64,000 nucleotides of DNA, from positions 62,001 through 126,000 of the forward strand of contig NC_013204.1 of assembly GCF_000024265.1 (NCBI RefSeq), read 5' to 3'. Positions within the stretch are counted from its first letter, which is position 1. Each line of letters opens with the position of its first letter. The notes below the pieces were generated by a model that saw only the letters and a list, made by a program, of their open reading frames with translations, ran no database searches and was not told the DNA's origin. A program made the position numbers and the translations under genes. Shown here one piece after another: positions 1 to 7,947 of the stretch. This stretch comes from Eggerthella lenta DSM 2243 (GTDB taxonomy: Bacteria; Actinomycetota; Coriobacteriia; Coriobacteriales; Eggerthellaceae).

Positions 1-55
1 CGAGGCTCTTCGCTGTCCGGTTGCCATCGGCGCCACCATGAAGGCGGGGCGGTAG
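1..55 (+). CDS. C-terminal end of a PilM-like pilus assembly protein (partial)
   Basis: The frame open from base 2 ends at a TAG at 53-55 and reads ...PVAIGATMKAGR. Only 17 residues are visible. The identity comes mainly from position: the next two genes are PilN-like and PilO-like, and in type IV pilus clusters the actin-like cytoplasmic ATPase PilM comes directly before PilN. A Gly/Ala-rich end reading AIGATM fits the end of PilM, where the actin-fold domain closes. Only two bases separate this stop from the pilN start. Confidence 0.45.
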   Translation, partial: EALRCPVAIGATMKAGR

Positions 56-57
56 CC

Positions 58-702
58 ATGGATTTGAAGCAGGAGGTGTCGCTGAGCGCGCTGAAGCGCG
101 GCAAGGCGCCGGCGTACCCCGTCAAGACGTCCATCAACTTGGTAGACACCCAGCAGCAACGTGGCAATCTGCTGGCGCAGCTGGGTCTGTTCGCCATCGC
201 CCTGGTGCTGATCGGCGTATTCGCGAAGTTCGCCGTGGTGGATCCCTTGGCGGCGAGCGCGGCAAGCAGCAACGAGGTTTCCGCAGCTCAGGCGCGCCTG
301 GACGTGCTGGCGGCCGAGAACGCCGACTACGCAGAGCTGAACGCGCAATACGATCGTTATGTGGTGCCGGGGTTGTCCGAAGAAGAGCAGAACCTGGTCG
401 ATCGCGATGTGGTTCTGAACTTGCTGCAGCAGAAGGTGATGGGCGTAGGTCACCTGTCGTCGCTGCGCATGGAGAAGAACACGGCCACGGTTACCTGTTT
501 GGGAGCCGATTTGAACGAGGTGTCCGCCCTGGTGGAAAGTTTGGAAAGCGACCAGCGCGTAGCGCATGTGACGGTATCCACGGCGCAGGGCGAGAACGAT
601 AGCTCCACGTCGGCTACGATCCAGATCGTGTTCGCGGGGCCGCTGGACGTCGAAGGCGACGGCGGCTCGAAGGAGAAGGGAGCCGGCGATGGCGCGGCGT
701 AG
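58..702 (+). CDS. PilN-like type IV pilus inner-membrane assembly protein
   Basis: This 214-aa protein fits the PilN fold. It has a short cytoplasmic N-terminus containing the INL motif (SINLVD, about residue 25), which in the family docks into the PilM groove. One membrane helix follows at about residues 38-60, then an extracytoplasmic coiled coil (about 75-105) and a ferredoxin-like domain. PilM, PilN and PilO form the alignment complex of type IV pili. The gene starts 2 nt after the pilM stop and overlaps the next gene by 14 nt, so the three are probably translationally coupled. The C-terminal tail is Gly/Asp/Lys-rich and probably disordered. The role is inferred from domain order and neighbours. 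Confidence 0.7.
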   Translation: MDLKQEVSLSALKRGKAPAYPVKTSINLVDTQQQRGNLLAQLGLFAIALVLIGVFAKFAVVDPLAASAASSNEVSAAQARLDVLAAENADYAELNAQYDRYVVPGLSEEEQNLVDRDVVLNLLQQKVMGVGHLSSLRMEKNTATVTCLGADLNEVSALVESLESDQRVAHVTVSTAQGENDSSTSATIQIVFAGPLDVEGDGGSKEKGAGDGAA

Positions 703-1288
703 CGTGTTGAACCGCTCGTTCTCCACCAGCGAGAAGGTGCTCATGCTGGTGCTGGCGGTGCTGCTGGTGGTGGCATGCTACTACTTCCTGGTGGTGAAGA
801 ACGTGGCCGACACGATAGCTGCCAATGAAGACCGGCTGGCGGACATCGAGATCAGCATCAACGCGCAGGAGATGCTGGCGGCCGATCGCGCGCGCATGAA
901 GGCCGAGCTGGAGGCGTTGGGCGAAGACGGCACGCTGCCCGTGGTGGCCGTGTACGACAACATCCGCAACGAGTTGAACGAACTGAACGCGCTGATGGGA
1001 GGCGCGACCACGTACAACCTCTCGTTCGCGCAGCCCACCGTGGAGGACAAGCTGGTGCGCCGCGAGGTGACCGTGTCGTTCACGGTGCCCGATTACGCGG
1101 CTGCGCTGGACGTGGTGCGCAAGCTGGAGAACGGTACGTACCGTTGCGAGATCACCGACTTCTCCGTGATCGGCGACATGTTGGCCGACGGTACCGTGGA
1201 CAGCGTCGATGCTGTGCTGACTGTCACCTATCTGGAAACCACGAACGGCGCCGCAACCACCGCCGGCCTCGTTGAAAAAGCCAAGTAG
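689..1288 (+). CDS. PilO-like type IV pilus assembly protein
   Basis: This 199-aa protein has one N-terminal membrane helix (about residues 17-37), a coiled-coil segment (about 45-75) and a C-terminal alpha/beta domain, which is the PilO layout. It starts inside the end of the PilN-like gene, a 14-nt overlap that supports coupled translation. PilO pairs with PilN in the inner membrane to link the cytoplasmic motor platform to the pilus fibre. It is the last gene of the cluster here, and the next gene converges from the minus strand 41 bp later. Sequence identity to PilO families is usually low, so the call rests on topology and synteny. Confidence 0.65.
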   Translation: MARRSVLNRSFSTSEKVLMLVLAVLLVVACYYFLVVKNVADTIAANEDRLADIEISINAQEMLAADRARMKAELEALGEDGTLPVVAVYDNIRNELNELNALMGGATTYNLSFAQPTVEDKLVRREVTVSFTVPDYAAALDVVRKLENGTYRCEITDFSVIGDMLADGTVDSVDAVLTVTYLETTNGAATTAGLVEKAK

Positions 1289-1329
1289 AAAAAGCTTAGA
1301 GTCGCAGGATCTTCTGTCATCCTGGCGAT

Positions 1330-3942
1330 CTATTCCGCTTGGTAGCTACCGATGACGAAGCGGTTCTTGCCGGCGGCTTTCGCACGGTAGAGAGCTTTGT
1401 CGGCTTGGCGATAGGCGCTCTGGTACGAGGCGATTTTACCGTGCAGCTCTACGCCGCCGATGCTGAGCGTCACTTCGTGTTCGGTGCCGTACTGGTCGGT
1501 GAACGTCACGCCGCGTTTTACGATGCCGGCGCAAGCGATGGCCAAACGCTCATCGTCGATGCGTCCGTTTACGCAGATGGCGAACTCGTCGCCGCCCAGG
1601 CGTCCGATCAGGTCTTGCGGCCTGAACGCGGCCGCCAGCGCCGCGGCCGTCTGTTGCAGCGCTCGATCGCCGGCAAGGTGGCCGTACGTATCGTTCACGC
1701 CCTTGAAGTCGTCGGTGTCCACCACCAGCACGGCTCCGGCGTTGCCGTTTGACAGCAGCTCCCCCGCCGTTTCTTGGAACGTCTGCCAGTTCAGCAATCC
1801 GGTGAGGCCGTCGTGGTGGGCGCGTTCGGACAAGTCCATCTTCTCGCGCATCTCATCGTCGATGTTAGTGATTTTCCCGATTACCGAGATGGGTTTGCCC
1901 GTATCGTCCTCCACGAAATGGGAAGTGATGCGTATCCACTTCCTATCCTTGTCGGGATTCGCTTCCTCGTGGCACAGCACCTCGGTCACGGCGTTCGACG
2001 GCGAGGTGAACGCATCCAGCAGCTCGGGGTTCGCACTGTGCTTGATGAGCTGGCGTGCGTTCTCGTACGAGACGTAGGAGGATCCGTCGTCCATGCTCGT
2101 GGCATCGTCAACGTAGGAGCTGGAAAGAAGCGATTTCGACTTCGAAATGCGCAGGGTGTCCGATTTTATGGAATACTCGAAGAACTGCTCGTTTGCCAGG
2201 CGGTACAGCTCTTGAAAGCGCAAATTCTCTTCGCGTACGGCGCGCGCCGCATGCATGCGGGAGCGCAGGTACAGCGCAAGCAGAACGATGATGAGCACCA
2301 GGATGGAAATGCAGACAAGTGCAAACTCGAGTACGTGGTCCCTGATGAACAGGTTGATCTGCTCTTCCTGGGGAATCAATGAGTTGTCGTAGACGATGGA
2401 GTCGAGCTCGGTGGGGCTAAGATCGCGCAGCGATTTGTTGATGACGACCAATAACTGCGGATCAACTGGCTGCACCAAGCCGAAGCAGACGTCCAAGGTT
2501 TTCGTAGAGGTGGGCAGATACAGCAAGTTGTTTAACTCGTCGATGTTGAGGTAGTACGGAGTAGTGTACGATGTCGCGTACGTGTAGTCGGCCTCGCCCT
2601 CGTTCACTGCCTGAAAGCATTCCTCAATGGTGCCGTACACCTGCACCGGCGCGTTGTCCGGAGCGGAGTAGGCTTGATCCCACGGCAGTGCGATGGTTTT
2701 GCCTTCTAGCTGGTCGGGGTCGATGAACTTGCTGTATACCAGCAACATCGAGGTGGTCATGTAGGGAGCCGACAGCGCGATGCCGTTGTCGATCGAGGTA
2801 TGTCCGTCGTCGCTCACGCCCGCGATGATGTCTACGTTAAAATCACTCGCGGTCTGTTGAGAATCGAGTTGATACGGGATCTTCACCACTTCGAACGAGA
2901 AGCCCGCATGCTTCGAGAGATACTGCAGGATGTCGTTCGTCACGCCTTTGAACTCGCCTGTTTTGGCGTCGAACGACTGGAGTGGCGCCTTCTCCGACGC
3001 CACGCCCACGCGCAGCGTTCGGTAATGGCTGACGTACTGCATTTCCTCGTGGGTTAGTTCGAAGTTATTCTCAGAGGTTAGGAAGTACTTTTTGTAGAGG
3101 TTGTTCTGGAGTTGGGGGTTGCCCTCGTTGATATGCTCGATAGTGGCGTCGATCTCGTCGATTATCTCGCGATCGCCTTTAGGGGCGGCGAAGAAGAAGG
3201 GACGCTCGGCGAACGACGCGATAATATGGAAGCCGTCTTGCGCGTTGACGTCGATATCGAGAAACGCGTCCGCCTCGCCCGCATTGGTCCTGTCCCGCAT
3301 CTCTTGTGAGGAGGAGCATTCTACGGTGGTTAGTCGTATGTCGTTCTGATCGCAGTAGTACTCGAGCTCCGCGCGGCGTTTCTTCGCGGTGGCGAGGATG
3401 GCCACGCGCAGCTCGCTGCGGGTGAACAGATCGGTTTTCGAGACGGCGGCATGTATGTTCGGGGCGAACAGGGCCGTGTGGGCCGAGCCGTAGCTGTTTT
3501 CGGGGTATTCGTAGGTTTCGGCAAGGGCGGCGCTGTACGACATGCTTCCCTCGATGTCCACCTCGCCGTTGTCCAGCATCTCTAAAAGCCGCAAAGCGCG
3601 TTCGTTTGCATTGTCGCCCTCGGCTTCCACGAACTCGAACGACCAGCCGGTGAACTGGGCGATGCGCATGAGGTAGTCGTAGGTGTAACCTTCATAGGTG
3701 CCGTCATCGTTTTTTGTGAGCAGGCCTTCGCTGTCGGTGTAACCCACCTTGACGATGCGTGGCTGGTCGGAAGCGTGAGCTTCTTCGGCGGTGACCGGTA
3801 TGAGAAGCGCGCAGGCTAAAACCGCCGAGAGCAGCACTCTCGTGCATAAGCGCAAGGCAGTCGTATGTGATCTCTTCTTCGTCGTGCTTCCTTGTTCCGG
3901 GTGGAATATCGGGGTTACAGTATAGCCTCTTTTTGTAAACAA
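1330..3942 (-). CDS. Membrane diguanylate cyclase with tandem periplasmic solute-binding (SBP_bac_3) sensor domains
   Basis: This protein of up to 870 aa has a signal or anchor segment at about residues 34-58 (ends EEAHA). Two type-3 solute-binding domains follow: about 60-290 (starts IVKVGYTDSEGLL) and about 305-525 (starts LRVGVASEKAPL). Then come one membrane helix (about 540-562), a PAS-like region (about 575-690) and a C-terminal GGDEF domain. The active site GGDEF is intact, and the product-inhibition I-site RPQD lies exactly five residues before it, so an active, feedback-inhibited cyclic-di-GMP synthase is expected. It probably senses an amino acid or similar small ligand outside the cell. 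The longest frame starts at a TTG (3942), but a TATACT -10-like hexamer lies inside this at 3917-3922, so a TTG near 3855 just before the signal peptide may be the true start. It converges with the pilus genes. Confidence 0.85.
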   Translation of the reverse strand: MFTKRGYTVTPIFHPEQGSTTKKRSHTTALRLCTRVLLSAVLACALLIPVTAEEAHASDQPRIVKVGYTDSEGLLTKNDDGTYEGYTYDYLMRIAQFTGWSFEFVEAEGDNANERALRLLEMLDNGEVDIEGSMSYSAALAETYEYPENSYGSAHTALFAPNIHAAVSKTDLFTRSELRVAILATAKKRRAELEYYCDQNDIRLTTVECSSSQEMRDRTNAGEADAFLDIDVNAQDGFHIIASFAERPFFFAAPKGDREIIDEIDATIEHINEGNPQLQNNLYKKYFLTSENNFELTHEEMQYVSHYRTLRVGVASEKAPLQSFDAKTGEFKGVTNDILQYLSKHAGFSFEVVKIPYQLDSQQTASDFNVDIIAGVSDDGHTSIDNGIALSAPYMTTSMLLVYSKFIDPDQLEGKTIALPWDQAYSAPDNAPVQVYGTIEECFQAVNEGEADYTYATSYTTPYYLNIDELNNLLYLPTSTKTLDVCFGLVQPVDPQLLVVINKSLRDLSPTELDSIVYDNSLIPQEEQINLFIRDHVLEFALVCISILVLIIVLLALYLRSRMHAARAVREENLRFQELYRLANEQFFEYSIKSDTLRISKSKSLLSSSYVDDATSMDDGSSYVSYENARQLIKHSANPELLDAFTSPSNAVTEVLCHEEANPDKDRKWIRITSHFVEDDTGKPISVIGKITNIDDEMREKMDLSERAHHDGLTGLLNWQTFQETAGELLSNGNAGAVLVVDTDDFKGVNDTYGHLAGDRALQQTAAALAAAFRPQDLIGRLGGDEFAICVNGRIDDERLAIACAGIVKRGVTFTDQYGTEHEVTLSIGGVELHGKIASYQSAYRQADKALYRAKAAGKNRFVIGSYQAE

Positions 3943-3992
3943 TTCGCACGGGGGTTCTGCCTGCGCACGACCATTTGCGTGTTCCGCACGGA

Positions 3993-4008
3993 TGTTTCAC
4001 GTGAAGCA
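3993..4008. promoter_or_regulatory. parS-like palindrome, one mismatch
   Basis: The site reads TGTTTCACGTGAAGCA, one base (A to G) away from the perfect palindrome found 14 times elsewhere. Its flanks extend the symmetry (CGGA on the left, TCCG on the right). It lies between the dual-sensor GGDEF gene and tRNA-Phe. The mismatch may weaken ParB binding. Confidence 0.6.
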
Positions 4009-4082
4009 TCCGTGCATGGCCGCTCGACAGCAGCCGGGCGCGCAAAAAAGCGCCCCCGAAAGGGAGCGCTTCTGCATTCGAA

Positions 4083-4158
<76 letters not shown>

Positions 4159-4332
4159 ACGATCAACCGTCCATGGGGACGTGGGACGATATTCTACCAT
4201 ATCCCATAGCCTCAGCAAGAGGAAATTCCCAAAAATCCCCCTCTGCTTACCGGGCCGCCTGCTTGGAAGCCCGGCGCGCATCCATCGGCCGCCTGTACGC
4301 ACACCTGTCGGCGTACCTGCCGCGCCGTTCTT

Positions 4333-4863
4333 CTAGCGATAAACGATCTTGCCAACCGTCACGCCCTCGGCGATCATCGCGACGCCGCGCCACAGCACGA
4401 ACACGGCTACGAGCAGAGAGAACAAGATCGGCGAGACGAACAGCATGATGGCGCACACGATGTTGACGATGCCCGAGAACAGGCCGATCCCCCATGCGGA
4501 GAAGCCGATGCTTTTCGATTTCATCGCCGCGAATATCTCGAACAGGCCGAACACGAGGAAGCACAGAGCCACCAGCCACGAGATGGCCGCGCCGCCCACC
4601 AGCGGATGCAGCACGAACATCAGGCCGATCAGCACGTCGAGGATCGCGTAGGCCAATGACCATCCCGACACGCTCATCATAGACCTGAAACGCACGTAGA
4701 ACACGATGCCCAGCACGCCTGAGAGCAAGAAGCCCACGCCCGCGATCATGGCGATGGTGGCCAGCGTAAGGTTCGGCGCGAAGCAGCAGAGCAGGCCGCA
4801 TGCGAGCAGCAGGATTCCCGCCAGTATCAGGCTCCAGTCCCATTTCTTCTTCAATGTCGCCAT
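4333..4863 (-). CDS. HdeD/DUF308-family integral membrane protein
   Basis: This 176-aa protein is almost entirely hydrophobic, with about six membrane helices arranged as repeated pairs. That is the HdeD/DUF308 layout, a family named for an E. coli acid-resistance membrane protein. Its molecular role is unknown in most bacteria. The ATG at 4863 was chosen because a strong GGAGGAG ribosome-binding site sits just upstream, and the start MATLKKKWDW gives a short positively charged N-terminus before the first helix. Longer upstream extensions of the frame are Arg-rich and look non-coding. It is monocistronic, with no functional link to the adjacent tatA evident. Confidence 0.75.
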   Translation of the reverse strand: MATLKKKWDWSLILAGILLLACGLLCCFAPNLTLATIAMIAGVGFLLSGVLGIVFYVRFRSMMSVSGWSLAYAILDVLIGLMFVLHPLVGGAAISWLVALCFLVFGLFEIFAAMKSKSIGFSAWGIGLFSGIVNIVCAIMLFVSPILFSLLVAVFVLWRGVAMIAEGVTVGKIVYR

Positions 4864-5083
4864 GAGCGCTCCTCCTCGTCTTGCCTTTCGGCATGCGTTT
4901 CTCTGACGCATTGTATCACCGGCTTGCGAGCGTTCGAGCGTTTGTGCGCGAAGGGCGGCTTGACGGCGCGAATCGCCGATTCGCCATACAAGAGCCTTCG
5001 CCATACGAAAAAGCCCCGGTCTACTCAAGCGGTTTGCGATGAACTGCGTGAGGGGACCGGGGCGAGGCGTGGGCCGAGGGTCG

Positions 5084-5263
5084 TTATGCGGTTTGTTTTC
5101 CCGGAGCAGCGTCGACGTCGTCGTCTTCCACGCGTCCGCGGATCTTCTTGACGCTGCGGCCAAGCATGCCGCCGAGCTTCGGAAGGTTTTTCGGTCCGAA
5201 GATGATAAGCACCACCACCAGAATAAGTATGAGCTCAGGCATGCCCATTCCGAATATCTTCAT
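5084..5263 (-). CDS. tatA: Sec-independent protein translocase subunit TatA/TatE
   Basis: This 59-aa protein has the compact TatA plan: a very short N-terminus, one membrane helix (about residues 8-26, [20 protein letters not shown]), the conserved [10 protein letters not shown] hinge, then an amphipathic helix with SVKKIRG and an acidic tail. TatA oligomers form the pore that exports folded proteins with twin-arginine signals. This fits the window, which encodes two FAD proteins with RR-type signals (at 33.8 and 54.3 kb). The ATG at 5263 has GGAGGAGCG upstream. No tatC is next to it. At 59 aa it is at the short end for TatA, so TatE is an alternative name. Confidence 0.9.
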   Translation of the reverse strand: MKIFGMGMPELILILVVVLIIFGPKNLPKLGGMLGRSVKKIRGRVEDDDVDAAPGKQTA

Positions 5264-5426
5264 CGTGCGCTCCTCCCGGGCTTCCTCGCGTTCGGTGCCG
5301 AGCATTATAGCAACTTTAAATTTGTAGTTACTATAATTTTGTAGTAAAACCGACAATTTCGACGAAAAGCGCGGACGGCTCTTATAATGCAGAGCAAACG
5401 GCACGGCGAATCGCGGAGGGCGGACG

Positions 5427-6065
5427 ATGGAACAGCGGCAGGCGGACGGCGGGCAGTCGATGGGATTGCGCGAGCGCAAGCGCCGCGCCACGCGGGACGC
5501 CATCGAGCGGGCGGCCATCGCCTTGGTGAGCGAGCGTGGCTACGACAACGTCACCGTGGCGCAAATATGCGAGGCTTCTTCCGTGTCCCAAGGCACGTTC
5601 TTCAACTACTTCCGCACGAAAGACGCGGCTATCGTGGGCATCGGCGAGTACGACCTCGATGCCGACTCTGTGCGCGCCGCATTCGATCGCCTCATGCCCT
5701 GCTCGATGCTGCACGCCACGCTCACCTTGTTCCTCGAGGTGGCGGGATCGTTCGATTGGGAAAGCGACATCGCGGCGCAGCGGATCGCGCTCGTCAGTGA
5801 AACGCCCTCGCTCATGCAGCTGTTCTTGGACAACGCGTTCGGCTTCGTCAGCGATTTTCGCAATATCGTGGAGGCGTATTTTGAAGCGAATCCTTCGCTG
5901 CGCACATGCTCCGATGTTCTGAGCTCGGCGGAAGAGTCGTACATCGTCGTGTCCGAGGCGCTTGAAGCCGCGAAGTTCGCGCTGTACCGCGTCGCCGACG
6001 ATCCGGCGTCCGGCCTGCCCAGTGCAGACGAAGTAGAAGCGGTGATCAGGCGCATCGTGGGATAG
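5427..6065 (+). CDS. TetR-family transcriptional regulator
   Basis: This 212-aa protein has an N-terminal TetR helix-turn-helix: [16 protein letters not shown], then [21 protein letters not shown] at about residues 42-62, with the typical [10 protein letters not shown] recognition-helix ending. The C-terminal ligand domain is diverged and gives no ligand clue. A GGAGGG element precedes the ATG at 5427. A second possible start is the ATG at 5460 (MGLRERK). It is divergent from tatA across about 160 bp of AT-rich DNA (5270-5390) that could hold both promoters, so the tatA/HdeD side is the most obvious candidate for a target besides itself. Confidence 0.85.
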   Translation: MEQRQADGGQSMGLRERKRRATRDAIERAAIALVSERGYDNVTVAQICEASSVSQGTFFNYFRTKDAAIVGIGEYDLDADSVRAAFDRLMPCSMLHATLTLFLEVAGSFDWESDIAAQRIALVSETPSLMQLFLDNAFGFVSDFRNIVEAYFEANPSLRTCSDVLSSAEESYIVVSEALEAAKFALYRVADDPASGLPSADEVEAVIRRIVG

Positions 6066-6078
6066 CGCCCACGGCGGC

Positions 6079-6102
6079 GGTTCGCTACACTGAATGCGAA
6101 CC
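6079..6102 (+). promoter_or_regulatory. Candidate purE promoter/operator: inverted repeat around a -10-like hexamer
   Basis: A 7-bp perfect inverted repeat, GGTTCGC (6079-6085) and GCGAACC (6096-6102), brackets TACACT, a plausible -10 hexamer. A regulator bound to the two arms would block the promoter. The CGAA half-sites recall purine-repressor boxes of Firmicutes, but that link is only a guess. Confidence 0.35.
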
Positions 6103-6127
6103 AGTTACGGCGACAGAAGGAGTGCGA

Positions 6128-6598
6128 ATGTCCTGCGAACAGAACAGCCCGGTAGTCGGCATCATCATGGGATCCGAAAGCGACATGCCCGCAATGGAGC
6201 CGTGCATGAAGCAGCTCGACGAGTTCGGTGTGCCCTACGAGGTGAAGGTGGCTAGTGCGCACCGCAAGCCGGCCGAGGTGCACGAGTGGGCAAGTTCGGC
6301 GCACGAGCGAGGCATCCGCGTGATCGTGGCGGCGGCGGGCAAGGCGGCCCACCTGGGCGGCGTCGTGGCGGCATACACGCCGAACCCCGTGATCACGGTG
6401 CCCATGAAGACCAGCGACCTGGGCGGGTTGGACTCGCTGCTGTCCATGGTGCAGATGCCCTCCGGCGTGCCCGTGGCCTGCGTCGCCATCAACGGCGCGA
6501 AGAACGCGGCCATCCTGGCCGTGCAAATCCTCGGCACCGGCTGCGACGCCGACCGTCAGAAGATCATCGACTTCAAGCGAGGCATGGCCGACGCGTAG
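6128..6598 (+). CDS. purE: N5-carboxyaminoimidazole ribonucleotide mutase (PurE)
   Basis: PurE catalyses the rearrangement of N5-CAIR to CAIR in de novo purine synthesis, in the cytoplasm. The roughly 156-aa length matches class I PurE. Diagnostic motifs are GIIMGSESDMP near the N-terminus, SAHRKPAEV (His in the active site) and AAAGKAAHLGGVVAAYT. The Ser-Asp-Met and Ala-His-Arg signatures are intact. The ATG at 6128 is preferred over the GTG at 6122 because AAGGAG ends 5 nt upstream of it. It stands alone, not in a purEK operon, and is followed by a strong hairpin terminator. Confidence 0.95.
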   Translation: MSCEQNSPVVGIIMGSESDMPAMEPCMKQLDEFGVPYEVKVASAHRKPAEVHEWASSAHERGIRVIVAAAGKAAHLGGVVAAYTPNPVITVPMKTSDLGGLDSLLSMVQMPSGVPVACVAINGAKNAAILAVQILGTGCDADRQKIIDFKRGMADA

Positions 6599-6627
6599 GC
6601 GGCGTCCTGCTCGAGCGGTTGCAGCGT

Positions 6628-6656
6628 GCGGCCGGATGCGACCTGCATCCGGCCGC
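6628..6656 (+). terminator. Hairpin terminator after purE
   Basis: A perfect 12-bp stem (GCGGCCGGATGC and its complement) closes a 5-nt loop. The T-tract after it is weak (GCTGTTTCGTT). Confidence 0.7.
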
Positions 6657-6769
6657 GCTGTTTCGTTAGAACGCTTGCGTTGCCACGTAGTCGGTGACGC
6701 TTGATTCTCGATAGCGCTTTCTTGGCAACGAGCGTTGCGCCCTTCATGCAAGCCGATAGGGGTAGTCCG

Positions 6770-6935
6770 CTGTTAAACCAGGATTGGCATAGCCCGGGTA
6801 GGCCCGTCCCGCGAAAGCTCGCCGGCGGCTCGGAAGCCCTCCTCGGCCATCGGACAGGCGCTCGTCCCGCCTGATCGCCAGCCGCCCGACAGGGGAAGCG
6901 GCGCGCGGCAGTGCATGTCGATCCTGGTTTAGCAG
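6770..6935. repeat. Long-spaced inverted repeat beside REPIN-like element 1
   Basis: A 15-bp arm CTGTTAAACCAGGAT (6770-6784) recurs inverted as ATCCTGGTTTAGCAG (6921-6935), 14 of 15 matching, with 136 bp between. The short string AGCCGATA occurs just outside both arms in direct orientation. It could be an older or different palindromic element next to the CCGAATTCG pair. No gene is evident within. Confidence 0.5.
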
Positions 6936-6950
6936 CCGATAAGGCAGCGA

Positions 6951-7114
6951 ATGGCGAAAAGGCATCGAATTCGGAATCGCCCGCGCGGATCGCAAGGGCA
7001 AAAGAAAGCCCCTCTGTGCATAACGCCTGTTCGTGAGCGTGCTCTTCCGAGCGGCTTTGCGTCGGACACGGTCAAGGCGCAAGATTTCTTCCGAATTCGA
7101 TGCCTTTTTGCCAT
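6951..7114. repeat. REPIN-like element 1 (paired inverted repeats on CCGAATTCG)
   Basis: The left arm 6951-6976 and right arm 7089-7114 are reverse complements at 25 of 26 positions. Each carries CATCGAATTCGGAA (or its reverse) followed by an A/T run and GCCAT. The spacer is 112 bp. The same architecture recurs at 29.8, 46.0 and 47.5 kb. The whole 6599-7374 gap holds no credible gene. Confidence 0.75.
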
Positions 7115-7149
7115 TTAGAGATACTGCGAGTTGCGCGGAAGCGCCACGA

Positions 7150-7165
7150 TGTTTCACGTGAAACA
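7150..7165. promoter_or_regulatory. parS palindrome
   Basis: A perfect TGTTTCACGTGAAACA, 210 bp upstream of the sigma factor start. No gene or other motif is recognised between 7166 and the sigma factor ribosome-binding site at 7355. Confidence 0.8.
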
Positions 7166-7374
7166 TTTGTACGTCTTCGCGCGGATGCAGGAGAAGGGCG
7201 CCAGCTGCATCCCGCACCGAATGCGCCCGTGCGGGCCGTGCTTTTCGCGCCTTCGTCCCACGCGCTTCTCATGCCCGTATGCTTCGCTTTCGGAGGCGTA
7301 CTATATGGTTTCAAGAACTTTGCAACATTTTCCATGGCGTCGGCATGTTTGGGGTAAGGAGGCGATTGGAAACC

Positions 7375-7947
7375 ATGGCTGATTTGCGCTCGGACGAATT
7401 CATGAACCATGCCCTGCGCGATTGGGAGGACATGGTGTATCGTCTCGCGCTCAGCCAGACGCGCGAGCCCGCCGACGCAAGCGATGTGTGCCAGGAAACG
7501 TTTATCAGCCTGCTGAAGGACGCAACTGTGTTCCAAGACGACGAACACCTCAAGGCATGGCTCATCCGCGTGACCATCAACCGGTGCAACCAGCTTCGCC
7601 GTACCGCGTCGCGCCATCGGACCCAACCTCTTCCCGATGATGAAACGCTGCTTCCCAAAACGCCCCCGGCATCGGCCGCGCTGATGGCGAACGAGGTGTG
7701 GAGGGTTCTCGACACCCTTCCGCCCAAGTATCGCGCGGTGGTGCATCTGCACTATGTGGAAGGGTATTCGACCGAGGAGATCGCCGAGATCGCGAAGTGT
7801 CGGCCCTCGACGGTGCGAAGCCGCTTGCGTCGTGCCCGCGCCCAGCTCAAGACGTTGATAGAACAGGAGGAATCTCATGAAGCCGTCGCCGATGGACGAG
7901 TATCGTGCTTTGATGGAGGAAATCGAGAGCCCGAGTACGGTGCATGA
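7375..7947 (+). CDS. ECF-type RNA polymerase sigma factor
   Basis: This 190-aa protein has sigma region 2 at about residues 10-75 (DWEDMVYRLA, then ASDVCQETFISLL, the region 2.2/2.3 core) and region 4 at about 105-160 (LPPKYRAVVHLHYVEGYSTEEIA, ending STVRSRLRRAR). There is no region 1.1 or 3, so it belongs to the extracytoplasmic-function class. The ATG at 7375 gives the usual N-terminus, with AAGGAGG upstream at a slightly long spacing. A TTG at 7366 is the alternative. The last 71 nt overlap the next gene, a membrane protein that is probably its anti-sigma factor, so release of this sigma by an envelope signal is likely. Its own promoter and regulon cannot be read here. Confidence 0.9.
   Translation: MADLRSDEFMNHALRDWEDMVYRLALSQTREPADASDVCQETFISLLKDATVFQDDEHLKAWLIRVTINRCNQLRRTASRHRTQPLPDDETLLPKTPPASAALMANEVWRVLDTLPPKYRAVVHLHYVEGYSTEEIAEIAKCRPSTVRSRLRRARAQLKTLIEQEESHEAVADGRVSCFDGGNREPEYGA

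Noticed and set aside
1306-1328. Terminator between the PilO-like gene and the GGDEF gene
   Set aside because: Only a short imperfect hairpin (GCAGGAT...ATCCTGGC) without a T-run is present. The evidence is too weak to list.
5606-6751. 381-aa minus-strand frame over the TetR gene and purE
   Set aside because: It is antisense to purE and the regulator, and lacks any recognisable domain.
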